DNA of 18,139 nucleotides from Atopobium sp034113385. Lineage in GTDB: Bacteria; Actinomycetota; Coriobacteriia; Coriobacteriales; Atopobiaceae. Location of the stretch: NCBI RefSeq assembly GCF_034113385.1, contig NZ_JAXEXL010000025.1, positions 1-18,139 of the forward strand. Reading direction: 5' to 3'. The translations under genes and the position numbers were made by a program. The notes below the pieces were generated by a model that saw nothing but the letters and a program-made list of their open reading frames with translations, searched no databases and was not told the DNA's origin. Within the stretch, counting starts at the first letter, position 1; each line of letters begins with the position of its first letter. Shown here one piece after another: positions 1 to 8,021 of this stretch.

Positions 1-5
1 CACGC

Positions 6-81
6 GGGGAATTAGCTCAGCTGGGAGAGCGCATGACTGGCAGTCATGAGGTCAGGGGTTCGATCCCCCTATTCTCCACCA
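6..81 (+). tRNA. tRNA-Ala (anticodon GGC)
   Basis: Complete 76-base cloverleaf with encoded CCA (79-81). The acceptor stem 6-12/71-77 contains the G3:U70 wobble pair, the classic alanine identity element. The D-stem GCTC/GAGC is perfect. The anticodon stem CATGA/TCATG encloses loop CTGGCAG, giving anticodon GGC. The T-loop TTCGATC is normal. It decodes GCC/GCU. A rho-independent terminator follows 11 bases downstream, so the transcript ends here. Confidence 0.97.
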
Positions 82-92
82 AGTATATGAGG

Positions 93-118
93 GCGGCGGC
101 ATATGCCGTCGCTTTTTT
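93..118 (+). terminator. Rho-independent terminator after tRNA-Ala
   Basis: An 8-bp GC-rich stem (GCGGCGGC with GCCGTCGC, one G-U pair) around loop ATAT is followed directly by six T residues. It lies between the two tRNA genes, so the second tRNA probably needs its own promoter or read-through. Confidence 0.85.
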
Positions 119-123
119 ATTAA

Positions 124-199
124 GGGCTCATGGCGCAACGGGTAGAGCAGGGGACACATAATACCGGGGTTGCAGGTTCGAATCCTGCTGGGCCCACCA
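124..199 (+). tRNA. CAU-anticodon tRNA (Ile2/Met-like) with degenerate anticodon arm
   Basis: A 76-base tRNA-shaped sequence with encoded CCA. The acceptor stem pairs fully (one U-G), the T-arm GCAGG/CCTGC with loop TTCGAAT is perfect, and D-loop residues A14, GG and A21 are present. The triplet at 34-36 is CAT. Overall resemblance is to the minor tRNA-Ile2(CAU) that TilS lysidinylates, with an elongator tRNA-Met as the alternative. Oddities: position 33 is A rather than the near-universal U, anticodon-stem pairs 27-43 (G-G) and 30-40 (G-A) are broken, and D-stem pair 12-23 is G-A. It may be a decaying or non-canonical tRNA. Amino-acid identity is not settled. Confidence 0.62.
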
Positions 200-208
200 T
201 ATAATACA

Positions 209-236
209 AAAGGTCGGAGACTTCTCTCCGACCTTT
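209..236. terminator. Bidirectional terminator between tRNA and proS
   Basis: A perfect 12-bp inverted repeat (209-220 with 225-236) around tetraloop CTTC. On the plus strand the stem ends in TTT and is followed by CTCTT. On the minus strand it ends in CTTTTGTATTATAT. It lies between the plus-strand tRNA and the convergent minus-strand proS operon, so it can end both transcripts. Confidence 0.8.
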
Positions 237-289
237 CTCTTATCTACCTTTTGGCCTATGACCAACACTTTTGGGGCTTAGAACAATTT

Positions 290-2005
290 TTATGCACGTT
301 GTTCTGTAATCTTTTGTGCAAGCATCTGAGCAACTTCTGCAAAAGCAACTTCACTTCGCTCGCCAGTAGCACGATGCTTAAGCTCAACAACGCCATTCAC
401 AACAGCTTTTTTACCACAAATGACCTGATATGGCATACCCATCAAATCTGCGTCTGCAAACTTAACACCAGGGCGTTCCTTACGGTCATCCAGCAAAACC
501 TCAACACCCAGCTCAGAGAGCTCGGTAGCAATACGAGAAGCCACTGGCCATACAACCTCATCATGTACATCTAAAGGTATAACCTCAACCTCGTAAGGAG
601 CAACACTTACGGGCCAACAAATACCATTAGCATCATGGTATTGCTCAATGACGGCCGCAAGTGCACGAGAAACACCAATACCATAGCAACCCATTACCAA
701 GGGTTTCTCGCGACCATTAACGTCCATAAACGTAGCACCCATAGCTTCAGAGTACTTAGTACCCAGCTGGAATACCTGACCAACTTCGATGCCGCGCGCG
801 CTCTTAAGTGCAGCGCCACAATGAGGACAAGCGTCACCGGCCTTGGCAGAGATGACATCAACCCACGTATTGATTGTAAAGTCACGACCCTGCTGGGCAT
901 GCAAGAGGTGATAATCAACCTCATTGGCACCAATGGTCCAATACTCAATATCCTTGAGCGTACAATCTGCATATACCTCAATATCTTGAGGCAGATTTAC
1001 AGGGCCTATAAAACCACGAATCAAACCAACTTCTTTAAGCTCGTCCTCGGTCATAAGGTGATACTCACCAAAGTATTTCTCGGCCTTACAATCGTTGAGC
1101 TCATGACTGCCAGGAACAAAGCACACTACGTTGTTGCCCTCTTGATCGATGAGTGCAAGAGCCTTGACCGTTGCAGATGTAGGAACACCAAGTTGATCAG
1201 CTAAATCTTCAATGGTAGCTATCTGAGGAGTATGGATACGCTCACACGCTCCAGCACCAGAAGACTGCAAAGAAACCCCAGCGGTAGCTGCTTCTACGTC
1301 TGCTGCCCAACCACAGTCATCGCAGTACACAAGCTCCGCCTCGCCTGCCTCTGCTAATGCCATGAACTCAACAGAGGTGTCTCCGCCAATTTGACCAGAG
1401 TCTGCAACTACTTGCAAGGCACGCAAGCCAATACGTTCGCAAATCTTTGCATACGCATCCTTTTCTTGGTCATAGCACTCTTGCAAAGACGCTTGATTAG
1501 CAGAAAAGGAGTAGCCATCCTTCATAATGAACTCGCGACCACGCATAAGACCAAAACGAGGGCGACGCTCATCACGGAACTTATCTTGAATTTGATAGAG
1601 CGTTACTGGAAGTTGCTTATAGGAACGTAGCTCATTACGAACAAGGTCGGTAAAAGATTCCTCATGCGTTGGACCGAGCGCATAAATATGCTCATGACGA
1701 TCATGCATGCGCATAAGCTCCGGACCATACGCATTCCAGCGACCCGACTGCTTCCACAAATCCTCATCAGTCAAAATGGGGACAAGCATTTCTTGCGCAT
1801 CAATAGCATCCATCTCTTCTCGAATGATTTGCTCAATCTTAAGAAGAGAACGCCATGCTAATGGCAAATAGCTATACAGACCTGCGGCGCCTTTACGAAT
1901 CATGCCTGCACGCAGCATAAGTCTATGACTTGCAAGCTCTGCGTTTGCAGGGTCTTCCTTAAGAGTAGGAGCATAGAGCTTACTCATCTTATGGAACGAC
2001 TTCAC
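290..2005 (-). CDS. proS: Prolyl-tRNA synthetase (bacterial type)
   Basis: Charges tRNA-Pro with proline in the cytosol. This is a class II synthetase: the motif 2 region RDERRPRFGLMRGREF lies near residues 144-159 and motif 3 GCYGIGVSRAL near 439-449, followed by the anticodon-binding C-terminus. A YbaK-like editing insertion (roughly residues 225-395) sits between the motifs, as in the long bacterial ProRS form of about 570 residues. The insertion is bracketed by two CxxC pairs (C228/C231 and C393/C396), possibly a zinc site. Start choice: GTG at 2005 has GAGAGG seven bases upstream. An upstream ATG at 2038 lacks a Shine-Dalgarno, and a downstream ATG at 1987 is also possible. It lies about 140 bases after ispG and is probably the last gene of that operon. 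Confidence 0.95.
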   Translation of the reverse strand: MKSFHKMSKLYAPTLKEDPANAELASHRLMLRAGMIRKGAAGLYSYLPLAWRSLLKIEQIIREEMDAIDAQEMLVPILTDEDLWKQSGRWNAYGPELMRMHDRHEHIYALGPTHEESFTDLVRNELRSYKQLPVTLYQIQDKFRDERRPRFGLMRGREFIMKDGYSFSANQASLQECYDQEKDAYAKICERIGLRALQVVADSGQIGGDTSVEFMALAEAGEAELVYCDDCGWAADVEAATAGVSLQSSGAGACERIHTPQIATIEDLADQLGVPTSATVKALALIDQEGNNVVCFVPGSHELNDCKAEKYFGEYHLMTEDELKEVGLIRGFIGPVNLPQDIEVYADCTLKDIEYWTIGANEVDYHLLHAQQGRDFTINTWVDVISAKAGDACPHCGAALKSARGIEVGQVFQLGTKYSEAMGATFMDVNGREKPLVMGCYGIGVSRALAAVIEQYHDANGICWPVSVAPYEVEVIPLDVHDEVVWPVASRIATELSELGVEVLLDDRKERPGVKFADADLMGMPYQVICGKKAVVNGVVELKHRATGERSEVAFAEVAQMLAQKITEQRA

Positions 2006-2112
2006 GAGTAATCCTCTCTGTTTGCGGGCAATCCCCATGGTAACGAGTGCGTACGTACTTTTTTGTGCTTAGAGTCTACCAGCCAATATTGACGATAAGA
2101 CAAGCTCTTAGA

Positions 2113-2136
2113 TAATAAACGCTCTGATAAACGCTC
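2113..2136 (-). repeat. Two tandem 12-bp repeats between ispG and proS
   Basis: On the minus strand GAGCGTTTATCA is followed immediately by GAGCGTTTATTA (11 of 12 identical). A further AGCGTTT lies at the very end of ispG. The repeats sit in the 139-base ispG-proS gap, which has only weak promoter-like matches. Function unknown; a regulator site upstream of proS is one option. Confidence 0.5.
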
Positions 2137-2144
2137 CAAGGCTG

Positions 2145-3233
2145 TTAGCAAAAACGCTTTTGAATCTCCTCAAACAGCGCATCTATAATTTGATCCTCTG
2201 GTACTCGGCGCAACGTTTGTCCAGCAGCAAATATCAAACCGTGGCCATGCCCACAGGCAACGCCAATATCTGCATTACGTGCCTCACCAGGCCCGTTAAC
2301 AGCACATCCCATAACAGCAACAGAAATAGGCACAGAAATGGTTTGTAAACGACGCTCTACCTCTTCTGCAATGGGAATCAAGTCAACCTTTGTGCGTCCA
2401 CAAGTTGGGCAGCTTACCAGCTCAGGATTACGACGACGCATACCCAAAGCGGCCAAAATCTCCCAACCAACTTTAATCTCTTCCACAGGATCTGCAGTAA
2501 GAGAAACGCGCATGGTGTCACCAATTCCCTGCTCAAGCAAGCTCCCGAGCCCAATTGCACTTTTGATAGTACCTTGAAACAGAGTACCGGCTTCTGTCAC
2601 ACCAAGATGAAGCGGAATATGCGGCAAAGCACGTGACAGCTCACGATAGGTCTCCAGCGTAGTAGTCACGTCATGTGCTTTTGCAGAGAGCACAATATCG
2701 GTAAAGCCGAGTTTCTCGAAATGAGCAACGAAGGACTCAGATGAGGCAACCAGTTTTTGGGATTGCGTCATATCTTGGCGTTCATCAACCTCTTTTGCTA
2801 ATGAGCCCGCGTTAACACCTATACGAATGGGAATATGAGCCTGCGCTGCAGCCTCAATAACCTCATCAACTTTAGAAAATGAGCCAATATTGCCAGGGTT
2901 AATACGCAGTGCCGCAGCACCACGTCGAGCAGCTTCGATAGCAAGTCTATGATCAAAATGGATATCTGCTACAACAGGCAACGGAGCCGTAGCACATACC
3001 TCCTCAAACCCATGAAGTGCTTCTTTGTTAGGAACTGCCACGCGAATGATTTCACAACCTGCTGCTGCTAAGCGAGCTATTTGAGTTAAGGTGGCCTGAG
3101 GGTCTGCCGTATTAGTGTTAGTCATTGACTGCACACTTACCGGCGCTCCACCGCCCACCGCTACCTTACCAACGTATACTCGGTGAGTTTGTGCGCGTGC
3201 ACCGACAGAAGCATTAGTAATTACCATTACCAA
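2145..3233 (-). CDS. ispG: 4-hydroxy-3-methylbut-2-enyl diphosphate synthase, IspG/GcpE
   Basis: Penultimate step of the MEP isoprenoid pathway: reductive conversion of methylerythritol cyclodiphosphate to HMBPP using a 4Fe-4S cluster. At 362 residues it matches the short bacterial form: an N-terminal TIM barrel, then a C-terminal cluster domain. Visible cluster ligands are C275 and C278 (SCPTCG), C310 (MGCAVNGPGE) and E317. TTG at 3233 is the favoured start because AAGG lies eight bases upstream; that AAGG overlaps the rseP stop codon, which suggests translational coupling. An ATG two codons later is the alternative. With dxr two genes upstream, it supplies precursors for UppS encoded in the same operon. 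Confidence 0.96.
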   Translation of the reverse strand: MVMVITNASVGARAQTHRVYVGKVAVGGGAPVSVQSMTNTNTADPQATLTQIARLAAAGCEIIRVAVPNKEALHGFEEVCATAPLPVVADIHFDHRLAIEAARRGAAALRINPGNIGSFSKVDEVIEAAAQAHIPIRIGVNAGSLAKEVDERQDMTQSQKLVASSESFVAHFEKLGFTDIVLSAKAHDVTTTLETYRELSRALPHIPLHLGVTEAGTLFQGTIKSAIGLGSLLEQGIGDTMRVSLTADPVEEIKVGWEILAALGMRRRNPELVSCPTCGRTKVDLIPIAEEVERRLQTISVPISVAVMGCAVNGPGEARNADIGVACGHGHGLIFAAGQTLRRVPEDQIIDALFEEIQKRFC

Positions 3234-3243
3234 TTACACGACC

Positions 3244-4614
3244 TTACAAAAATCGAAGAATATCGTTTTTAAGCGATAGCAAGAATAAGCAGCCAAACAA
3301 AGCAATTCCTACAAAAGAAATATAGGCCTGTGTGCGCTCACTAATTGGTTTACGAATAATGCCCTGTATGATTTCAATCAATATTCTGCCGCCGTCCAGT
3401 GGTGGTATGGGCAGTAGATTCATAAAAGCAAGAGAGAGCGAAATCTGTGCAGCAAACAATAACAACTCACCCAAACCAGAAGAAGCTGCTTGGGAAGCCA
3501 TAACAGAAATACCCACAACCGAAGAGGATTGCGAAACCACGTTCAGAGTCTGCGTAGGGATAATGAGCTTCACCGCAACTTGGGCAATCTGTGTTGTAAA
3601 GTTCCACGTAACCCCAACGGCCTCTGATACCGAAAGGTGTACATGTTTCATAGGAGCATGCACTCCCAATGCTTTTTCATTTTGTGCTGGTGTTATCTGC
3701 ACTGACTGAGAAGAGCCCTCACGTTGGTAAGTCAATTCAAATGACTCGTGCTTATCAAACTTATCTTTAATTAATACCGCAAAACCCGCAAAGCTATCCA
3801 CCTTTTGATTATCTACCGCCACTAAGGTATCTCCCGCTTGCAAACCACTGCGTTGTGCAAGAGAACCCTCTACAACCGTTCCAATCTTAGGAACATTAAC
3901 TGGCATGTCTTGGCCTATAACACTGAGGGATAGCACCATGAGCAACGCACCTGTCACAAAACTTGCAACAGGACCTGCAAAAATCATACAGAAGCGCGCC
4001 CAAAACGTTTTACCAAGATATATGTTTGATTGTTCTTGATTAAGAAAATCCTCAGCAGATACCTGCAAGGGCTGCATTGTACCAGGCTGCATAAGCTGTG
4101 TGGTTTCATCAAATGAATCATCAAACTTGGTGTTAAGGGCGGCATCGCGCAAGGTCGTTTTATACGCATAAGGCATCGTGCGTGTATCGGGCTTCTCGCC
4201 CTCTTTACATGAATACTCAGGCTCGATGGATGCCCAATCAACTAAGGTTTCAAAGATGCTGTAGGCATCTTCTTCCGAGCAACCCAGCTGCTCTGCAGCG
4301 TCTTGCACACTGATGCTGCCGTGTGTTTGTACCAACTCAAGTGCGCTCGCGTAATTTGCCTGATTCAATGGTGTCATACCGCAAATTCTGGTATAGCCAC
4401 CCAATAAAATTGGCGTTACTCCAAATTCTGTACCATGCTTCTTGCTGCGCCACGACCATTTATGCCGAGAAGGCATGCCAATAAAGAATTCGGTAACACG
4501 TGACTTACAAAGACGAGCAGCAAAATAGTGCCCTGCTTCATGAGCCGTTATTAAAATGGAGAGCACTAAGACTCCCCAAAAAATTGCTGAAAACGTAGAA
4601 ACAAACTGTGGCAT
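3244..4614 (-). CDS. rseP: RseP/RasP-type site-2 intramembrane metalloprotease with extra cytosolic domain
   Basis: An M50 family zinc protease that cleaves transmembrane segments, typically of anti-sigma factors or leftover signal peptides. The zinc motif HEAGH lies at 25-29 in the first membrane helix, the membrane-reentrant loop with GGY at 72-74, a second helix at about 208-232, a single PDZ domain at about 240-310, and PPLDGGR (third zinc ligand D407) at 404-410, with a last helix at about 430-447. Residues about 81-200 are a large insertion compared with the usual loop here; about 86-133 resembles a winged helix. The start ATG overlaps the dxr stop (TAATG) and has GAGGT upstream. Substrates cannot be inferred from the window. 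Confidence 0.93.
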   Translation of the reverse strand: MPQFVSTFSAIFWGVLVLSILITAHEAGHYFAARLCKSRVTEFFIGMPSRHKWSWRSKKHGTEFGVTPILLGGYTRICGMTPLNQANYASALELVQTHGSISVQDAAEQLGCSEEDAYSIFETLVDWASIEPEYSCKEGEKPDTRTMPYAYKTTLRDAALNTKFDDSFDETTQLMQPGTMQPLQVSAEDFLNQEQSNIYLGKTFWARFCMIFAGPVASFVTGALLMVLSLSVIGQDMPVNVPKIGTVVEGSLAQRSGLQAGDTLVAVDNQKVDSFAGFAVLIKDKFDKHESFELTYQREGSSQSVQITPAQNEKALGVHAPMKHVHLSVSEAVGVTWNFTTQIAQVAVKLIIPTQTLNVVSQSSSVVGISVMASQAASSGLGELLLFAAQISLSLAFMNLLPIPPLDGGRILIEIIQGIIRKPISERTQAYISFVGIALFGCLFLLSLKNDILRFL

Positions 4615-5810
4615 TAGCTTACCTCATAAATATAGTGTTGTGCTAAACTGCGCGCGCAACCATCCACTTCTGCGATCTGATCTAAAGAATCCAATTCTTG
4701 TGTTGCCGTATGCTCCATGACTTTCTCGACAATTCGAGCAATGTCTAAGAAAGAAATCTTTTGCTGCCTAAAAGCAAGATTTGCAACTTCATTTGCAGCG
4801 TTAAGAACACAGGGCATGGTTTTACCAATGCGTCCCGCCTCACGAGCAAGTTCCAGACAGCTAAAAGTTTTGTCGTCCGCGGGTGCAAAATCCAAGCTCC
4901 CCAGCTCAAAGAAATTAACTGGCTTTACTGGAGCCTCCCACCGTTCTGGATAGCTAAATGCCAGCTGAATTGGGCCACGCATATCAGAAGGACCAAGCTG
5001 TGCCATAACAGAACCATCGGTCGTCTCTACCATAGAATGAATGCAGCTTTGACGCTGTATAAGGACCTGGATGTCATCAATGGCTACCTCAAACAAATGA
5101 TGCGCCTCAAGAACTTCCAAACCTTTGTTCATAAGGGTTGCCGAATCAATGGTAATCTTTGGCCCCATGCTCCAATTAGGATGTTTAAGAGCCTGAGCAG
5201 CAGTTACGTTACGTAAATCATCTACGGTCTTACCGTAAAATGGACCGCCAGAACAGGTTAACCAGATACGATTAACATACTGTGGATGCGTCCCCATCAT
5301 ACATTGAAAAATGGCAGAATGCTCGGAATCAACTGGAATAAGCTTGCCAGGTTTAACCAAAGGCATCAGAAGCTCACCTGCACACACCAGAGCTTCTTTG
5401 TTGGCAAGTGCCAACACCTTGTTGTTGAGAAGTGCTGTGTAGGACGGAAGAATACCCGCAGCTCCTACCACGCTTACCAAAACAAGGTCTACCTCATCAA
5501 GTGCTGCAAGATTAGCCACTGCTTGGTTGCCAAACCCGAGTTGTATATCTGAATCAAGTTGATTGACTGCTGCAGACATCCGCTGATGCTCGTCTGCAAG
5601 AGCAAGATGCTTTACGCCAAATTCATGGGCAAGCGCTATGAGTTTGGCTGCAGACGTATCTGCTGATAAAGCCACAACCTGCAGTTTATGAGCATGTTTA
5701 CGGCATACATCTAATGCCTGTGTACCAACAGAACCGGTAGCGCCAAGAATTGCAACACGAAGTACTTCTGGGCGATTGGCTTCTGGCCACGTAGCTTCGA
5801 AGATACTCAA
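4614..5810 (-). CDS. dxr: 1-deoxy-D-xylulose 5-phosphate reductoisomerase
   Basis: First committed step of the MEP pathway: NADPH-dependent rearrangement and reduction of DXP to methylerythritol 4-phosphate, in the cytosol. The dinucleotide-binding motif GATGSVG lies at 23-29. Metal and active-site residues D161 and E163 are in PVDSEHSAIFQ, and E232 is in MNKGLEVLEAHH; NKEALVCAGE is also present. At 398 residues it is full length. The start is TTG at 5810, four-base overlap with the cdsA stop (TTGA), with a strong AGGTGG six bases upstream. It ends in a one-base TAATG overlap with rseP. Confidence 0.97.
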   Translation of the reverse strand: MSIFEATWPEANRPEVLRVAILGATGSVGTQALDVCRKHAHKLQVVALSADTSAAKLIALAHEFGVKHLALADEHQRMSAAVNQLDSDIQLGFGNQAVANLAALDEVDLVLVSVVGAAGILPSYTALLNNKVLALANKEALVCAGELLMPLVKPGKLIPVDSEHSAIFQCMMGTHPQYVNRIWLTCSGGPFYGKTVDDLRNVTAAQALKHPNWSMGPKITIDSATLMNKGLEVLEAHHLFEVAIDDIQVLIQRQSCIHSMVETTDGSVMAQLGPSDMRGPIQLAFSYPERWEAPVKPVNFFELGSLDFAPADDKTFSCLELAREAGRIGKTMPCVLNAANEVANLAFRQQKISFLDIARIVEKVMEHTATQELDSLDQIAEVDGCARSLAQHYIYEVS

Positions 5811-6691
5811 ATAATTCCACCTAACGTCAAAATAAAAGTTGCAGCAATCAGGCCAAAGAGCAACGAATCAGAACGATCGAGCATACCCCCATGACCGGGC
5901 ATGAGATTGCCTGAATCTTTTACGCCAACACCGCGTTTAATACGCGACTCAAGCAAATCACCAAAGACGCCCATAAGGCCTGTTGCTAAACCTGTACAGA
6001 TTGCCATGAAAAGACTCATGGGAAGCAACGTCATAGACAAAAATACCCATACCAGAATAGAACCAAACATGCCGCCTATAAAACCTTCCCAAGATTTCTT
6101 GGGTGAGATACGCGGCGCCATTTTATGTTTGCCAAAACGCGAGCCAACAAAATAAGCAAACGTATCATTAAGCCAAATGGAAGACATGGCCAAAAACGTG
6201 CACACACCGCCCATTATACTTGGATCTACCGCACGTAATCTAATAACGGATGTGAAGAGAAGCCCTGTGTAAATTGGTCCAAAAATGGTAAGAGCAACAT
6301 CGGAGATGTTTGACCGAGGCGTCTGTACAAACCAAATGCCTGTTGCAGCAGCAAACACATAAAACAAGATTGCCACCCAGTGATATGAAAAATGAGCCGC
6401 TAAAGGAAAGCCTATTGCTGCAGCAATACCGATAATCTCATTGGGATTGCGTCCAGCCATACGCATCATTTTAAAAAACTCAAAACAGCACAGACCTGCA
6501 TATACGCAAATAAGTGCCGTAGTAGTCCAACGCCCAAGCAACAAAGCAACAAGGGTAAGAACAGCGTAGCCCGCACCATATACAACGCGGACTATCAGCT
6601 GCTGAGTTTTAGATTGTGTGGAACTCTGATTACGCTCCATAGAACTAGAGCTATCTACGGATTGTGAATCAGAATCACTTGAAGTCGTCAT
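5807..6691 (-). CDS. cdsA: Phosphatidate cytidylyltransferase (CDP-diglyceride synthase)
   Basis: A membrane enzyme making CDP-diacylglycerol from phosphatidate and CTP, the branch point for phospholipid synthesis. The C-terminal family signature is complete at residues 249-275 (SRIKRGVGVKDSGNLMPGHG, then GMLDRSD). Several hydrophobic helices fill residues about 35-245, with a final one at 277-294. The first 30 residues are a hydrophilic Ser/Gln-rich tail not needed by the family. The ATG follows the uppS stop with no spacer; GGGGGAG lies 11 bases upstream, a longish spacing. The gene sits in the pyrH-ispG operon. Confidence 0.95.
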   Translation of the reverse strand: MTTSSDSDSQSVDSSSSMERNQSSTQSKTQQLIVRVVYGAGYAVLTLVALLLGRWTTTALICVYAGLCCFEFFKMMRMAGRNPNEIIGIAAAIGFPLAAHFSYHWVAILFYVFAAATGIWFVQTPRSNISDVALTIFGPIYTGLLFTSVIRLRAVDPSIMGGVCTFLAMSSIWLNDTFAYFVGSRFGKHKMAPRISPKKSWEGFIGGMFGSILVWVFLSMTLLPMSLFMAICTGLATGLMGVFGDLLESRIKRGVGVKDSGNLMPGHGGMLDRSDSLLFGLIAATFILTLGGII

Positions 6692-7474
6692 TTAGGACTT
6701 CACTCCCCCAAAGCGCCGGTCACGCAATTGAAAGCTTGCAATAGCACGCAGAAGCTCCCATCGATCAAAGTCAGGCCACAGCGTATCGGTTATGTAAAAC
6801 TCGGTATACGCAAGCTGCCATAACAAGAAATTAGACAGACGAAGCTCACCAGAAGTACGAATAAGCAATTCTGGATCAGGTAGCCCTGTCGTATAGAGAT
6901 TTTCTGACACTAGAGTTTCATCAATGTCGTCTAGAGCTAACGTTTTGGCAGCAGTCTCTTGAGCAATAAGGCGCACAGCACGCGTAAGTTCTGCACGAGC
7001 GCCATAATTAACAGCAAGTGCCAAAACCATACCAGTATTGTTTTTCGTCCGTTCAAGCCCCAATTCAAAGGTCTCACGCGTTTTTTTGGGAAGCGCTGCT
7101 ACATCACCCAGAAATACAAGCTTGACGTTCTCTTCCTCAAATAAATGCAACTCTTTTACCAGAGTATGCGCAAAGAGCTGCATAAGAAGATCTACTTCAT
7201 GCTGCGGACGCTGCCAATTCTCGGTAGAAAACGCATACGCAGACAACACATCAATACCAAGGCGCACGCAGCTGGTAATAATTTCTTTGAGAGAAACTAC
7301 ACCAGCTTTATGACCTTTACTTCTATCCAAACCTTGAGCTTGCGCCCAACGTCCATTTCCATCCATGATGATAGAAATGTGGCGTGGCATATGTTCAAGG
7401 TCAATATGTGCAAGCGAAATATCAGAAGGTGCTACAGCATAGTGCTCTTGAAGCTTTAAAAGATCAGGTACCAC
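6692..7474 (-). CDS. uppS: Undecaprenyl (polyprenyl) diphosphate synthase, cis-prenyltransferase
   Basis: Condenses isopentenyl diphosphate units onto an allylic primer to make the C55 lipid carrier for cell-wall synthesis. The catalytic diphosphate-binding motif DGNGRW lies at residues 38-43, and the conserved RTSGELRLSNFLLWQ segment near 208-222, followed by YTEFY and LWPDF. At 260 residues it is the usual length, with a roughly 25-residue N-terminal leader. The start is GTG at 7474, with GGAG seven bases upstream, one base after the frr stop. The product chain length (C55 or shorter) cannot be read from the sequence. Confidence 0.95.
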   Translation of the reverse strand: MVPDLLKLQEHYAVAPSDISLAHIDLEHMPRHISIIMDGNGRWAQAQGLDRSKGHKAGVVSLKEIITSCVRLGIDVLSAYAFSTENWQRPQHEVDLLMQLFAHTLVKELHLFEEENVKLVFLGDVAALPKKTRETFELGLERTKNNTGMVLALAVNYGARAELTRAVRLIAQETAAKTLALDDIDETLVSENLYTTGLPDPELLIRTSGELRLSNFLLWQLAYTEFYITDTLWPDFDRWELLRAIASFQLRDRRFGGVKS

Positions 7475-7475
7475 G

Positions 7476-8021
7476 CTAGATCTCCATGACCTCAGACTCT
7501 TTAGCCTTTAGCATTTCATCAATTTTAGCGATATAGGTATCCGTAAGCTTTTGGATTTGATTTTGCTCGCGCTTTACCTCATCCTCAGAAAACTCTTCGT
7601 CACGCTCAATCTTGTTGTTGTAGTCACGACGAACATTGCGAATAGCAATACGGGACTCTTCCGCCAGACCACGGCACTCCTTAGCAAGCTCGCGACGACG
7701 CTCTTCCGTAGGAGAAGGGAAAGGAAGCCTGATGCAAACACCATCATTACCAGGGGTAATGCCAAGATCAGAACTCTCGATTGCCTTCTCTACAGCATTG
7801 AGTGCTGATTTATCCCAGGGCTCTACTACCAACATGCTTGCTTCAGGTACCTTTACGGCAGCAAGCTGTGTAATGGGAGTTGGAACACCATAGTAATCAA
7901 CCATAATAGGGTCAAGAATATGAGGATTAGCGCGACCGGTGCGTACCTTAGAAAAATTAGCAGTAAGAGCGCTGATGCACTTCTCCATATTAGATTTAGC
8001 CTTATCGGTATACTCGCTCAT
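7476..8021 (-). CDS. frr: Ribosome recycling factor
   Basis: With EF-G it splits the post-termination ribosome and releases mRNA. At 181 residues it is close to the usual 185. The family's KVRTGRANP motif lies at 25-33, YYGVPTPI near 43-50, and the two long charged helices of the three-helix bundle run from about 105 to the end (for example SPTEERRRELAK and the KIERDEEFSEDE segment). ATG overlaps the pyrH stop by one base (TAATG) and has AGGAG eight bases upstream, so translation is probably coupled to pyrH. Confidence 0.97.
   Translation of the reverse strand: MSEYTDKAKSNMEKCISALTANFSKVRTGRANPHILDPIMVDYYGVPTPITQLAAVKVPEASMLVVEPWDKSALNAVEKAIESSDLGITPGNDGVCIRLPFPSPTEERRRELAKECRGLAEESRIAIRNVRRDYNNKIERDEEFSEDEVKREQNQIQKLTDTYIAKIDEMLKAKESEVMEI

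Noticed and set aside
170..574. Plus-strand open frame of 134 codons running from the second tRNA into proS
   Set aside because: It begins inside the tRNA T-arm, crosses the terminator hairpin and lies antisense to the end of proS; no family resemblance.
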